Below are positions 8,044 to 21,300 of a DNA stretch of 40,027 nt, piece after piece. The stretch lies in contig JANQTG010000171.1 of NCBI GenBank assembly GCA_030731855.1, forward strand, positions 1 through 40,027. Direction: 5' to 3'. The notes under the pieces were generated by a model. It worked only from the letters and a program-made list of their open reading frames with translations. It did not search any database and was not told where the DNA came from. The translations under genes and the position numbers were made by a program. The first letter of the stretch is position 1; each line of letters starts with the position of its first letter. This DNA comes from Cellulophaga sp. (GTDB lineage Bacteria; Bacteroidota; Bacteroidia; Flavobacteriales; Flavobacteriaceae).

Positions 8044-8070
8044 TGCCCCTTTGGGGGATTTAGAGTGGGC
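8044..8070 (-). repeat. REP-like palindrome, right (inverted) arm
   Basis: TGCCCCTTTGGGGGA, then TTTAGAGTGGGC, is an imperfect inverted copy of 7956-7981. The hairpin core is 8046-8057. Bases 8060-8070 also encode the last codons (SPL and stop) of the leftward gene, so the repeat has become part of a coding end. Confidence 0.75.
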
Positions 8071-9148
8071 TTTTTATCTTATTTTCCATAATCTGTTTCA
8101 TACTTACATCCTCGTAATTACGTTTTACAAAGTCTAGGGCTAGATTCAATATTTCGCCCATTTTTGTACAATTTTTGAAATTTACATCATGCGTAAGCTC
8201 AAGAATTTCAGATTTTAATAAGTCAATATTTTCAGGAGTAGAAATATGATCTACTAAGCATGCTTTTAGTAATCTCTTGATTCTATTTCCTGAACTTTTG
8301 ATGCGTTTAGCTACAATAGAACGCTCTTCTAACTTGTATTGATCTACTGATTTAGCTTGAAGCTTTGAGCGAACCAATTCTACCATTTGATAATTTTCTT
8401 TAAAAAATTGAGGTCTGTATACCTTCAACTTCCCTTCAAAACACTGTTGATCAAAATCGATAGCTCGTATTCTATAGACTACATGATCAAAATCGTGCGT
8501 GGGCACAATAACGTAATTGTAAGATCGCATATCGCCTAATAATCGAATCATACAACGTTCATTAAACTTCACAAACTCCTTGGCCAGTTGCGATTTTTCT
8601 GATTCCGTACATTTAGGCAACATTTCTTTAATAAAAACATCGCCCGGTATTCCTGCAATATGCTCTTCAATTAAGGTGTTTTTATAGACTAAAAAATTAA
8701 GATTATAGGGTGATAACATGTGTTCTAATTCCAATCCATAAATCCTAGAAGCATCTGTTTTTTTAACGTAAAAATAGGTGAAATTGTCATTTAATATATT
8801 TCTTACTTTAATCCGAAAAGGCTGAGAATTTCCAAAAGTGCAAAAATCAACAGCATCAACATTTAAGTATTTAAAGATATCATTGCCACCATCAGATAAT
8901 AAAATAGAATACACTTTTTTAAGACTTAAATCTATCTCAATTCGATCAAATTCTGAATAATAAACACGCACCCACAAACTATCTACATCATTAGCATCAT
9001 ATACAACTACAGAACCAGAAAACCGGAGTAAATCTTCATAAAAAATAGGAATTTCTATCGTTCTATTGTAATGATTTAAATAACTATTTAGTTTACTGCT
9101 AACAGGGTATGCCGGTTTTTTTTTCGACATTAATCTTTCTTCGGACAT
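8060..9148 (-). CDS. Uncharacterised protein with protein-kinase-like (PKL) active-site pattern
   Basis: A 362-residue soluble protein with no name I recognise. By eye it carries the ordered landmarks of a kinase-like fold: a YFYVKK strand (125-130) as a possible ATP-lysine, ELEH (140-143) as a possible helix-C glutamate, a hinge-like LIEEHIAGIPGD (159-170), a D-x4-N catalytic-loop pattern in LLGDMRSYNYVI (D206, N211), and AIDFDQ (229-234) as the metal-binding DFD, as in aminoglycoside phosphotransferases. The DFG-like and loop spacing (25 residues) is plausible. No glycine-rich loop is evident. The remaining C-terminal third is helical and basic. It is convergent with ndpA across a REP-like pair. 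Start chosen at the most upstream ATG; MSKKKPAYP six codons later is possible. Kinase function is inference. Confidence 0.6.
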   Translation of the reverse strand: MSEERLMSKKKPAYPVSSKLNSYLNHYNRTIEIPIFYEDLLRFSGSVVVYDANDVDSLWVRVYYSEFDRIEIDLSLKKVYSILLSDGGNDIFKYLNVDAVDFCTFGNSQPFRIKVRNILNDNFTYFYVKKTDASRIYGLELEHMLSPYNLNFLVYKNTLIEEHIAGIPGDVFIKEMLPKCTESEKSQLAKEFVKFNERCMIRLLGDMRSYNYVIVPTHDFDHVVYRIRAIDFDQQCFEGKLKVYRPQFFKENYQMVELVRSKLQAKSVDQYKLEERSIVAKRIKSSGNRIKRLLKACLVDHISTPENIDLLKSEILELTHDVNFKNCTKMGEILNLALDFVKRNYEDVSMKQIMENKIKSPL

Positions 9149-9306
9149 ATTTAGAAATCTAAATTTTGGTAATTCTTAAAGTTATCATTAAAATTCATAA
9201 ACACAAGAATATTAGCCTATAAATAGTTTAAATAATCATTTCTTTTTAGTCTTACAAATTATTATAGTCATCATAGTCAATAGTATTCACTACAAGCCTA
9301 CGCAAC

Positions 9307-9324
9307 TTCACAACAAAGAATTGT
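9307..9324 (+). promoter_or_regulatory. Leader element shared with the downstream paralogue
   Basis: TTCACAACAAAGAATTGT, 48 bases before the giant adhesin start, matches 17 of 18 bases at 21930-21947, 41 bases before the paralogue. Conservation outside coding sequence suggests a shared regulatory or leader role, or simply recent duplication. Confidence 0.45.
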
Positions 9325-9372
9325 CTCTGCTACAAGAGTATGTTTTATTTGCATACAAATTGATCTTTCAGC

Positions 9373-12300
9373 ATGAAAAATAAAATTCTAATAGTCTTCG
9401 TTGCATTATTGACAAGCGCTTTCAGTTTCGCACAATTAAGCGATCTACATTACTTACCACCTTTGAAACAAGGTCAAAACAATGCCGCGGTCCAACAACA
9501 GGCCATCTATCTTTCTACACCAGAACCTACTACTTTTTTGGTCAATGCCTATAGGGGGACAAATCCGGTTCCTGTGGCCACCTTTAACATTTCGAATGTT
9601 TCACCTGGAGTTTATAATACTTTGGGAAATGGGGATAATAATATTACCCTAGTCGATAATGCCAATACAGGTATAGTATTAAGCAATAGTGGTCTTAGAT
9701 TTGAATCGCCAAGCGGAAATAAGTTTTACGTAAATTATAGAGGTTATTCCTCAGCCCAGGCAGCATCCCTAACTTCAAAAGGTAGGGTAGCCATGGGAAC
9801 ACGTTTCAAATGGGGCGGTATACCAAATTTAGGAACCCATAGTTCTAAATCCAACACTTTAGGAATCATGGCAACCGAAGACAATACCACCGTATTCCTT
9901 TCTGGTTACGATCCAAATTGTGTTTTTAGGCAAGGTAATGATGTAGCTGGTATTACGTCAGATACATACACTATAACATTGGATGCCAATGAATCTTTTG
10001 TTTTTGAAAATTATGTAGGCGATTCAACAAGTGCTGCACAACGAGAAGGTTGGATCGGTGCGTCAATCGTTTCTGATAAAAATATTGTTATCAGTAACGG
10101 AATGCTCAACTACGGTAGACAGGAAAATGCTACCAATCGTGATGCAGGCATAGACCAACCCGTACCCGAAAACCGTTTAGGTAAGGAATATGTATTCGTA
10201 AGAGGAGGGGGTCATTCAAATGGATTAACAGAATTTCCTTTTTTAATAGCTATATCAGATAATACACAAATATTTGTAAATGGGGATACTACACCGATAG
10301 CTACATTAGACAATGGTGAATATTTTGCGGTACCGAGCACATATTATAGCTCAGATACGGCAGGCGCAAATATGTTGGTAGAAACCTCAAAAGATGTATA
10401 CGCGTACCAAAACTTAGCCGGGAGTACAGGAGTACAAACTGCAGGGTTAAATTTCGTTGCCCCAGTAAATTGTTTACTACCAGATGTAATGGATAACATT
10501 CCAGATATAAGAAATATTGCGGGATCGACAGTAAATGGAGGTGTAACAATAATAGCAGCCGTTAACACACCAGACGCCAATATACAAGTCCGAGATGGAA
10601 ACGGACCTGTTACTTTACCCGCTTCGAATCCAGTTGCCGGTTCAACCGATTGGAAAACGTTTTACATACCAGGTCTTGATGGTAATGTTAGTGTACAATC
10701 TACCGGCCCGATGGCAGTAGGCTTTTTCGGAGTTAACAACAACCAAGGTGTAGCGGGCTACTTTTCTGGTTTCGACACGGTACCAGAAGTAATTCTAGAA
10801 ATTAGGGGTGGAACAGGTTGTTTTATTGGTTCCGAAATTTACGAAGCATCTAGTAATTTTGACGCTTATCAATGGTTTGAAGATGGCGTTCTAATTCCAG
10901 GCGCAAATGGCGTAAGTTATGAACCTTCGGGTGCGGGTGACTTTTTTGTGCGAGGAACAAAAGGACCCTGTACTTATGATAGTAACTCGATAAGAGCATT
11001 GTATTGTGATCCAGATATTGTTATTAACAAGTCGGTTGACAAACCGGAAATAATGGAAGGTGAAACAGCAACTTTTACCATTAAAGTAAGAAACCTTGGA
11101 GTTGGTCCTTTAACTAATTTACAACTAACGGATAATCTTCCAACGGGTCTTTCCTTTGTAAGTGCTTTTACTATTGACGGAACTTGGAGTGGTAACACAT
11201 GGAACATAGGAACCTTGGATGGTGGTTTAACTGCCGAACTAGAAATAGTAGTTCGTGGTGACGAGATTGACACCTTACCTTTAGTTAACATACTAAATAC
11301 GGTGACGCATACCCAAGATCAGGTTGACACCAATACATCTGAAGATATACCATCAACAAGCATTATTGTACATAATGATTTTGATAATGATGGGGTTAGA
11401 GATATTATAGATGTAGATGATGATAACGACGGTATTTATGATAGCGAAGAATGTTCTACCGATATTTGCTTTGAAGCAATTATAAACGAAAGTTTTGAAT
11501 CACCTGTAATTCCTAATGCTACTTTTAGAATTCTTAATGAGACTGATGTCCCCGGTTGGTTAACTACAGCAACGGATGGCCGTATTGAACTTTGGTCAGA
11601 CAATTTCCTAGGAGTTCCAGCTTTTGATGGAAATCAGTTTGCAGAATTAAATGCAAATCAAAGTTCTGCTCTTTACCAAAATTTATGTTTGACACCAGGC
11701 ACAGTAATGAATTGGTCATTAAGACATAGAGGTAGAGCAGGTACAGATGTTATGCGTCTTCGTATTGGTGCAGATTTAGCTTCAGCTACTGTACAAGGTA
11801 CCATGACCGATGGTAATACTGCATGGGGATTATATAGCGGAACTTATACAGTACCTCTAGGACAAACCAATACTGTATTTATTTTTGAAGCAGTTTCTAC
11901 TGCAAATGGAAGCTTATCCGTAGGTAACTTTATTGATGATATTAAAATTAACATTGCTGATGTTCCTGTTTGTCAAGACACAGATAATGATGGTATTCCC
12001 GATAGTTTAGATTTAGATAGTGATGGAGATGGTTGTAATGATGCCAACGAATACTATAAAGACGAAAATGCTGACGGTAGTGATGGTGGTGAATATGGCA
12101 CAGGTACGCCTGCTGTCAATGCAGATGGAAGCGTTATAGCCGCATCTTATACAAAAGTACTAGCTCCAGAAATACTTCTTGGTAATACTTCTGAAGATTT
12201 AGGAGGTGCAGATATTAATGGGCAAGACGTTAGTCTTGGTCAGACTTTTGAATACGTACTACGTTTTCAAAATACGGGCGATGATAATGCTGTAAATTAT

Positions 12301-15300
12301 AGTATCCGAGATATTTTACCTAATAATGTTACATTCAATGATGTAGACGTTTCCAATGCGCCAGGGACTACTTTTGCCTTTGACTTACCTAGTCAAACAC
12401 TAACATTAAATGTTCCAAATGAATTGGTAGAAGTTGGTGACCCAGAATACAGTGTAAGAATTGAAGTAACCATAGCTTTAAATTGTTCGGATTTTGTAGC
12501 TGCATGTTCTTCAACTTTAGAGAATAATGCATTTTCCACCTATCAAGGCGCAATAAACAATACTACCTTTACCGATGAAAATGGTTCAGATACATTACAA
12601 GGTTGTCCTTACACACCAAATGTAGCAAGTAACTCTATTTTTAATGACTTAGCTAACTGTAATCAGGTAAGAACAGTACAGTTATGTGGTGATAATGTAA
12701 TCTTAGCCGCTGGCTCAGGATTTACTACATACAATTGGGTATTAGATGCAAATGGTAATGGCGTAGTTGATGGTAGCGAAACTACTATAAATGACGGTGA
12801 CCCGGATAACGATGCTAGCACATTATTGGTAACAGCAGTTGGAGATTATATTGTTGAAAAATCTTCTAATGGTAGCTGCCCTGATTTAGTAGAACGTATT
12901 AAAGTAGAGCGTTTTGGAACTACACAAACTAACCCTATAATAGATTATTTTAACCAAGTAAATACGGATAATAATCCAGATAACGATTTACAAGGTGAAA
13001 TTGTAACCTGTTCAATAGATGGTGATAATCTAGCTAAAATTTTCTTATGTGGCGCTGATGATGAAGCTACCATTCAATTAGGAATTACAGATGCCCAAAG
13101 CATCGTTTGGGAAAAATTAAACGAGGGTAGTTGTTCTAGTACTGGAGATGATTGTGCCAACAAAAATGGCACTTGTACTTGGACTACCTCTGCAACAGAG
13201 GACAACTTCACTTTAACTGAAAGCGGAGAATATAGGGTTGTTATTAATTACCAAAACGGTTGTTTTAGCAGATTCTATTTTAACGTATTCAAAAATGCCC
13301 TAGACCTTAATTATACAGCACAGGATATTATCTGCACAACTGATGGTTCTATACGTATTACCAATGTAGGTTCCGGGTATGGTTTCCAATTGGTTAATGC
13401 CACCAACGATAACGTTATTATTCCTTTCTCCGCGAATAATGGTCCAAACTTTGACATAACAAGTAACGGAACTTATAAAGTCCAAGTGACGCAATTAAAT
13501 CCTACTACAGGTGCTCCTATATCTGGAAGTTGTTTATTTGAAACTGAAGATATTGGTATTCAATTACGAGATTTTAGCGTTAATCTTAGTGCTACAGCTG
13601 CAGATTGCAATGAACTTGGAACAGTTAGTGTGCAGGCATTAAATGCACAACCTAATTACAGCTATGAACTTCGGCTAGATGATGGAACTAATGGCGGGCT
13701 TGGATCTTTAGTAAGCAATCAACCAGCACTGAATGATGATACTTATGTATTCACTAATGTGAATCCAAATGATTATATAGTAGTAACGAGAACAGATGAT
13801 GGCTGCTTAGATTCACAACAAATAGTGGTTATTGACACCCCTAACGTAACGTTAACGGCAACAACTTCACAAAATATAACTTGTGCATCTGGTATTGCTA
13901 CGCTAACACCAAGCGGAGGTGCTCCTGGGACTACCTACCAAATGACGATTTGGAGTAAAGATGGTGTAGATTTATATGCTAGCCCATCAGACATACCTTT
14001 ATCAAACTTACAAACAACACCAAACATTCTATTCCGCGATAGTACAGATGCCGGAGATTACGAATTCATTGCTATTGACAGTAACGGATGCTTTGCAATA
14101 TCAAATAGTATAACAATTGAAGATTTAGGTAGCCCAGTAATAGCTGCCTCAAATACTACAATTACTTGTGCAGATACTGGAACAGCTAACCTTACTATAG
14201 ATGTTACAGGTGGAATAACCCCATATCGATATAGTTTAGACGGTGGTGTGAATTATCAGACTACTAATATTTTCAATAATCTATCTGCCGGATTCTATAC
14301 TATTACAGTAATGGATAGCAGTGATAATGGTGGTGTTGGATGCGTTGAGACTTTAGATTATGAAGTTGTCCAACCATTCCGTTTAACAGCCTCTCCATCT
14401 ATTATAGAAGACGCTTTTTGTGACCCAAGTGGAGCATTAGTTAAGATACTAAATCCTAACGGTGGTCAAGCGCCATATGAGTTCAGCTTTAATGGTGGTA
14501 GCAGCTTTTCGGCTGCAGATGAATTACGATTATTATCTGGATCGTATCAACTAGTATTAAAAGATGCGTTAGGATGTACTTATGATATGGATATTACAGT
14601 TCCAAACCCAATAGCAGATCCTAGTTTTAATCAATTAGTAGACTATGACTGTAACGGATTGGGAACCATAACGATGACTCCTTCTAATACTTCTGATTTC
14701 GAGTATACCTATACCTTAAACGGAACACTAAACACTCCAGCAGAGAATAATATATTCACTAATGTTGCTGCAGGAACCCAAACAGTTACCGTTGGATATA
14801 CAGGTAGTATTACACCTAGCCAAAGCACCTTGTTCTTTGAGAATTTTGGAGCTGGACCAAATACTCAAATAGGGGAAATTGGACCAGGCTACTGCTACGA
14901 ACCGCAAGACGGAAGTACAACAAATTGTAATCTAGGCCCCTCAGGCGTGCTAGTTGATGGTGAATACTCAGTAACTAACAAGGTTACCAACCCACTGCCA
15001 GCCTATAGAACTCCAAATGACCATACTGCGATAACAGATGGTAGATTCTTAGCTATTAATCCTAGTAATAATTTGGTTAGTCTAAACAGTATTGTCTGGA
15101 ACAGAACGAATATTGAAGTATTACCTAATAGAGATATTGATATATCATTTTGGGCCTATAATTTAAGACAAACGGGTACATCTGGTAACAATCCAGAAAT
15201 TACAATTGAATTATTAGATGCTAGTGGTGCAGTCATAAGCAGTTTTGCAACTGCTGAAATACCAAAAAATACAAATGCAGATGATTGGCATAATAGAACG

Positions 15301-18300
15301 TTTACTGTAAATCCTGGAGCTAATACTGTTGTTGACATAGTATTAAGAAGCAGTCAATTTAGTGATGATGGTAATGAGTTAATTTTAGATGATATCCAAG
15401 CTTCGCAAACTCCGGAAATCTGTGAAAAAACCACCGATATTACGGTAGTAGTAGAAGCAGCACAGGCCTTTGAAGCTAGCTTGTTGAGTACTATTGAGCC
15501 TAGTTGTGCAACAAATACCGATGGCGCCATTCGTTTTGAAGTGGTGAACTTTGATAGTGCAACAGGTTTTGAATATTCGACCGATGGCGGTACTACTTGG
15601 ACAACTTCTTTGTCATCTCCTGTGACTACCACGGCGAACTTAGCAGCTGGTGCATATACCGTTGATGTACGAAAAGTGACTGATAATAGCTGTATTACGG
15701 ACTTTCCGGCTACAATAACAGTACCAACACCTATAGTTCCTTCTCTGAGTCAAATTGCAGATTTCACCTGTTTTAACACTGGAGGTACTTTGGAAGCTTC
15801 GGCAACAGGTGGAAATCCTGGTTACGAATATAGGATAGAGGACCTTTCTGGTACCGAAATAGCAGCATACCAGACCAACCCTAGATTCCCAAATATACCA
15901 GATGGCACCTATGTCGTAAGGGTTAGGGATGCTAATGGATGTGAAACGGTATCTACAACACAAGTACAAATAGACCCACCAACTACTATAGGTTTTGACG
16001 TAATGCCAACTGCCTGTTATGATGGACAAAACAATGCTTCGCTTAACGTCTCGGTAAATACGGGTAACGGTGGATATACCTTTAGAATAAATGGGGGCGC
16101 ATGGATGACACCAACACCTGCAACGGCCTCAACCTATATATTCAACGGCCTATCAAATGGCTCTTACGATGTAGAAGTAACCGACAGTTTTGGATGTGTT
16201 TCTCCTGTACAGACCATAGTAATCTCCCCTACCCTTTTGGCACAAGTTGATGTCGTTGATGTAAGCGCATGCGCGGACGGAAGTATTACCGTTACCCCAA
16301 GTGGTGGCTTAGGAACCTATGCATATGCATATATACCTACTGGAAATACAGTTCAGGATAGTGACTTTAGCGCTACTAATAACTTAGCTATAACCAACGC
16401 AACCATAGGAAATTACGATGTATATGTAAGGGACAATGGTGCAACTACTCCGTATTGTCAATTCTTGGAAACCGTAAGCGTAGCAAGCGCTCCAGTTCTA
16501 GCTTTTACCGCTTTACCCACCCACCCTGTATGTTTTGGCGATACAGGTAGCATTGCAGTTAATATTACATCAGGACTTGCACCATTTACCTACCAATTGG
16601 TAGATGTGGACAATGGCACTTCGGATGCTACACAAACCGGTGTTATGGCAACTTCCAGAACGTATTTCAACTTAACGCCTGGTGCGTATAATGTAATTAT
16701 CACAGATGCCGCAGGATGTATCGTACCTGTTAACGGTATTGATATTATTCAACCTGTTGAACTAACCGCAACAGTTGTGGGTGTAACCCCGGCAAGTTGT
16801 ACGGGCGATATCAACGATTTTGGATTTGAATTCAGTACATACCCCACGACCCTAGGAACAATTGAATTTAGTGCCGATGGAGGAAACACATGGATAGGCG
16901 ATAACAGTAATCCTGGAGTTTCGGATAGGCTAACGGGCTACCTTTCGGGTGATACGGTCAATCCTTCCATGAGAACGATTGACGGTTCCGGTAACACCGT
17001 ATGTCAGGTAGACCTACCACCACTAATTATCCCATATCCATTGGACGATTTGGATATTACGATAGCCACGATAGTTGTTAACTGTAATGAACTTCAAGTA
17101 ACCGTACAAGGTGATGAAGGTACAGCTCCTTACGAGTATGCCTTTTCAGATAATCCGGGCAATTTTAACACGGCAACCGCAACTTGGGTATTAGGAAGTA
17201 CAACCCGTATAGATGGTGCAACGGTTGCGCCCGGAGAAGGCAGGCACCAATGGAACGGTTTAATACCAGGCCGTACCTACGTATTCTATGTTAGGGACAA
17301 CAACGGCTGTATCAGACAGAGTAACGTGAATGTAAATGACATCACGATAAACCCTATGGAAATCACTGCCAATATTGAACCATCTTGTGCCGGAGCTAAT
17401 AATGGAGAAATCACCTATACGATTACAGATACAGATGGTAGCACAGAACCTAGTATGGTATGGACTTTGTTCGATGTTGACGGAAATATAGTTCAGACAA
17501 GCGGTGGTACGGTAGGCTACTCCAGCACCATTACCGTTAATGGTCTAGCAGCAGATGAATACTATATTCAAGTACAACAAATTGATGGTGGTGGTACTCC
17601 ACAGTGTGTTAGTGCGAGCGAGAATTTATTATTGGAAGAATTAGACCCTATAACGGCAACGCTTAACGCAATTGAGCATATCAGTTGTGAAAACCCAGGG
17701 CTTATTCTCGTGGAGAATCTTCAAGGCGGCGGCGGTACATATTCGTATACCATAAGTGGCCCGTCAGGATTTAACCTTACAGGAACTGCGGATAATCCTA
17801 TAGAAATTCCAGCAAATTCCTTATCTGGAGCCTACAATGTACAAGTTAGTGACCAATTTGGTTGTTCTTACAACTTAGGTGATGTTACTATGACCTTGAC
17901 CGCTAATCCAGTGATAACAGATGTAGTAGTAGCCAATTGTACTGCAGTAGCATCTGTAACAATTACTGCTACTACAAGTGCCGCTTCTATGTTATATTCA
18001 TTAGACAATGGAAATACATATGTGAACAATGGAGGTATTTTCAACAACGTAACGGCTGGTAGTTACACCGTTTTTGTGAAAGATGGAAATGGCTGTACGG
18101 ATTCGCGCGCGATTACCGTAAACCCAAGCCTTCAGGCAACAGCTTCCTTGACCCAAAACTTAGGTTGTGGTGTTGGACAAGAAGCGGAATTAACCCTTAG
18201 CGTATCCAATGGTTCTGCGAATTACGAATATGAAATTATTAATACTGGCGGAACGGTAGTTACAAGACAAACCATGGCGACAGCTTCGGTAGCAACTTTG

Positions 18301-21300
18301 GTAACTACAGCGGATACATATACGATTCATGTATATGATGTTGGAACAAGCAGTCCTGAGTGTAGTCGAACGTTTACCGTCGTAGTTCCACCAGCAGTGC
18401 AACCTAGTTTCACACCTAATCCAACAGACGTAACCTGTAACGGTGGTAGTGATGGTACAATAGCTATTATCGAAAATAACAACGGGAACAATCCATTAAC
18501 CTACGCTTTAGTTCCGAACAATGGTACTTTCAATTTGGCAACCAGCTCATTTGAAGACCTTCCCACCGGAACTTATGAGATAACGGCAACGGGACCTAAT
18601 GGATGTACGACCGTCATAAACAACATCCTAGTGGATGAACCTAACCTAATCACATTTAATGCCCCAGCCGTAACACCATTCATTTGTACAACCGGTAATG
18701 CAAATAACAATGCGACAATAGCCATTGATATTAGCAGTATTGCAGGAGGTTCGGGGACGTATACACGCTATCAGTTTATAGAAAATGGTAGTGGTACCTC
18801 ATTACAGAACGGAACGAACAGCAGTTATATATTTACCGATATAGCCGGTGGTGATGTAATAGTTAGAGTATTCGATGAAAATGGATGTGTTGGCGAACAG
18901 TTGGTAAATGTACCCGCGTATGACGCTTTAGGAACACCTACAATAACTATAGACGACACCATTTCATGTAGTAATTTAGGAGAGGATATTTCTATAGATA
19001 TTTCCAGTTCGATTACCGATTATACGAACAATCCTGCAAACTACGAGTTTAGGATGTTACCTACAGGTGTATTTCAATCATCAAATCAATTTACAGACTT
19101 ACAACCTGGCAATTATACCTTTACAATTAAAAATATAACTACCGCATGTGAAGTCACTGCGACCCACTCCGTTGCAGACCCGAATACCTTTAACGTGACC
19201 GTTGATAAACTTTCGGATGTAATTTGCTTTGGTGATGATGGCGCTATTACCGTTTCCATAACCGATGCAACCTATGTAGGTGGCTTCACTTGGGAAATAT
19301 TCAATAGTAACGGCACACCAGCTGATCGTTCAGACGATGGGACGGCAATACTAACAGGAAATTCTGCAAACATGGGACCAACGGCAGTAATTAATGTCCC
19401 TGCGGGTAACTACGTAATAGAAGTGGTACAGGATGCTTTCCCGGATTGTGCTCAAGTACGTTCTTTTAACATTACCACACCAAGTGCTCCTCTTACCCTA
19501 GATACCATTGCACAAACAGATGTGGGTTGTAGTAATGACCAAGGAACCGCGTCAGTAAATCCGTTAGGAGGAGTGGCACCTTATGATATACAATTAACAA
19601 ATACATCAACTAGTGTTGTAACCAATGTTAATGGAGTAAACTCCAATTTATTCCAAGGTTTAACCGCCGGGCAGTATACCATTAGCGTGACGGATGCCTT
19701 AGGGTGTGTAGAAGTGTTTGTGAATGCGTTTGAACTTTTGCTCCCCGACCCAATTAGCGGAACAATTTCGGCAACGGATTTGGTTTGTCAAGATGATACG
19801 GATGCATCGATAACACTTGCAATCAACCCACGAAACGTAACCAGCACCTATAGTTATATTTTAAACCGATATACCAATGCTAGCGGTACGACTCTGGCAC
19901 AAAGCACCGCAAGTCAGACTGTGGCAACTTTCAACAATCTAGGAGCAGGTTTCTACACTATACAAGTACTGGATGCTATGGGCTGTACCTTTAGATCTCC
20001 AATAACAGAAATTGTAAACCCAACAGAAGTAAGCGCACAGTTATTGACCCTTCAATCCATTGGTTGTCAGCAAGGAGCTACGCTGTCGCTAACTGCCCAA
20101 GGAGGAACGGCACCGTACAGATGGAGTGTTGACGGCGTTACATTTAATCCTATGAACGGTTTAAATGGGGCAAATTCACATGAATTCCAAAATGTATTAC
20201 CAGGAATATATGAATACTTTGTAATCGATAGCGAGAACTGTGTTTCTATTATTTCCAATGAAATCAATATAAATGCCATTGAAGACTTGACTGTTGAATT
20301 AAATACCTCAGCGGCTGTAATTAACTGCAGTGGTGAAAGTTCTGCACTTATTGAGGCAACCGCAGACGGTGGTCTTGGGAATTATCAATATGGGCTGTTC
20401 TCAGATATCGCTTTAATAAACCAAATTCGTCCATACCAAGGAGATGGTGTCTTTACAGGCTTACCACAAGGCACGTATTATGTTAATGTGTTGAGTGAAG
20501 ATTGTCAGGTAACTTCAGAAGTTGTTACAATCACTGAACCAGAAGTAATGGTAGTTACACCTACAGTCACTAACGTGCTATGTAATGGAGACGACAATGG
20601 TAGCATTATAGTTAATGTAACAGGAGGCACAGGCCCCTATCAGTATGCGATATCACCTAGATTAAATCAATTTGATAATGCCAATACTTTTGATGAACTC
20701 GCTCCAGGAAATTATAGCGTCATTGTACAAGATCGTAAAGGTTGTTTTGAGCTTATAGAATTTACCATTGAAGAACCTTCAGTACTCGAAATGGAAACTA
20801 CTCTTACACCAGAAATATGTACTGGAGAAGAAAATGGAACTATTTCGATACGTATTACGGGTGGTTCTGCTCCATATAGCACTGCTTTAAATTCTAGTGA
20901 AGCTAATAGTTTTGTAGAGGGTAGATTTATTTTAGAAAACCTTGCTAGTGGTTCGCAAACGGTTTATGTAAAAGATGCTAACGGCTGTATTATAAGTGAA
21001 TCGGTAATCATTGAGGTTGGCGCAAACCTAAATGCATCGGCGGAAGTTATTTACTCTTGCACGGGAGACGTTCCCGAGAATAGTATAAATCTTATTTTAG
21101 AAGATGAATCGGTAGCATCTGAAGTAATGTACGCTTTAGATTCTTCTGATTCGAACGATCTTGTTTTAGAACCAGACTTTTCAAACTTAACTCCAGGAAA
21201 TCATTTTATTACTATTGCCCATGCGAATGGATGTGTAAATACCGTTACTTTTGAAATTGTAGCTTTTGAGCCGCTTTTAGTAACCTTAACACAAGGAGGC

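Noticed and set aside
11379-11455. Asp-rich DNDG stretches considered as RTX or dockerin calcium repeats.
   Set aside because: They lack the GGxGxDxUx nonapeptide of RTX and the paired helices of dockerin; the D-x-D-x-D-G pattern fits TSP3-like linkers.
15640-16029. A 129-codon open frame on the minus strand inside the giant adhesin gene.
   Set aside because: It is a shadow of the repeat-coding strand: its composition is odd (rich in Ser, Tyr, Arg, Cys), it has no domain, and it is antisense to a well-supported gene.
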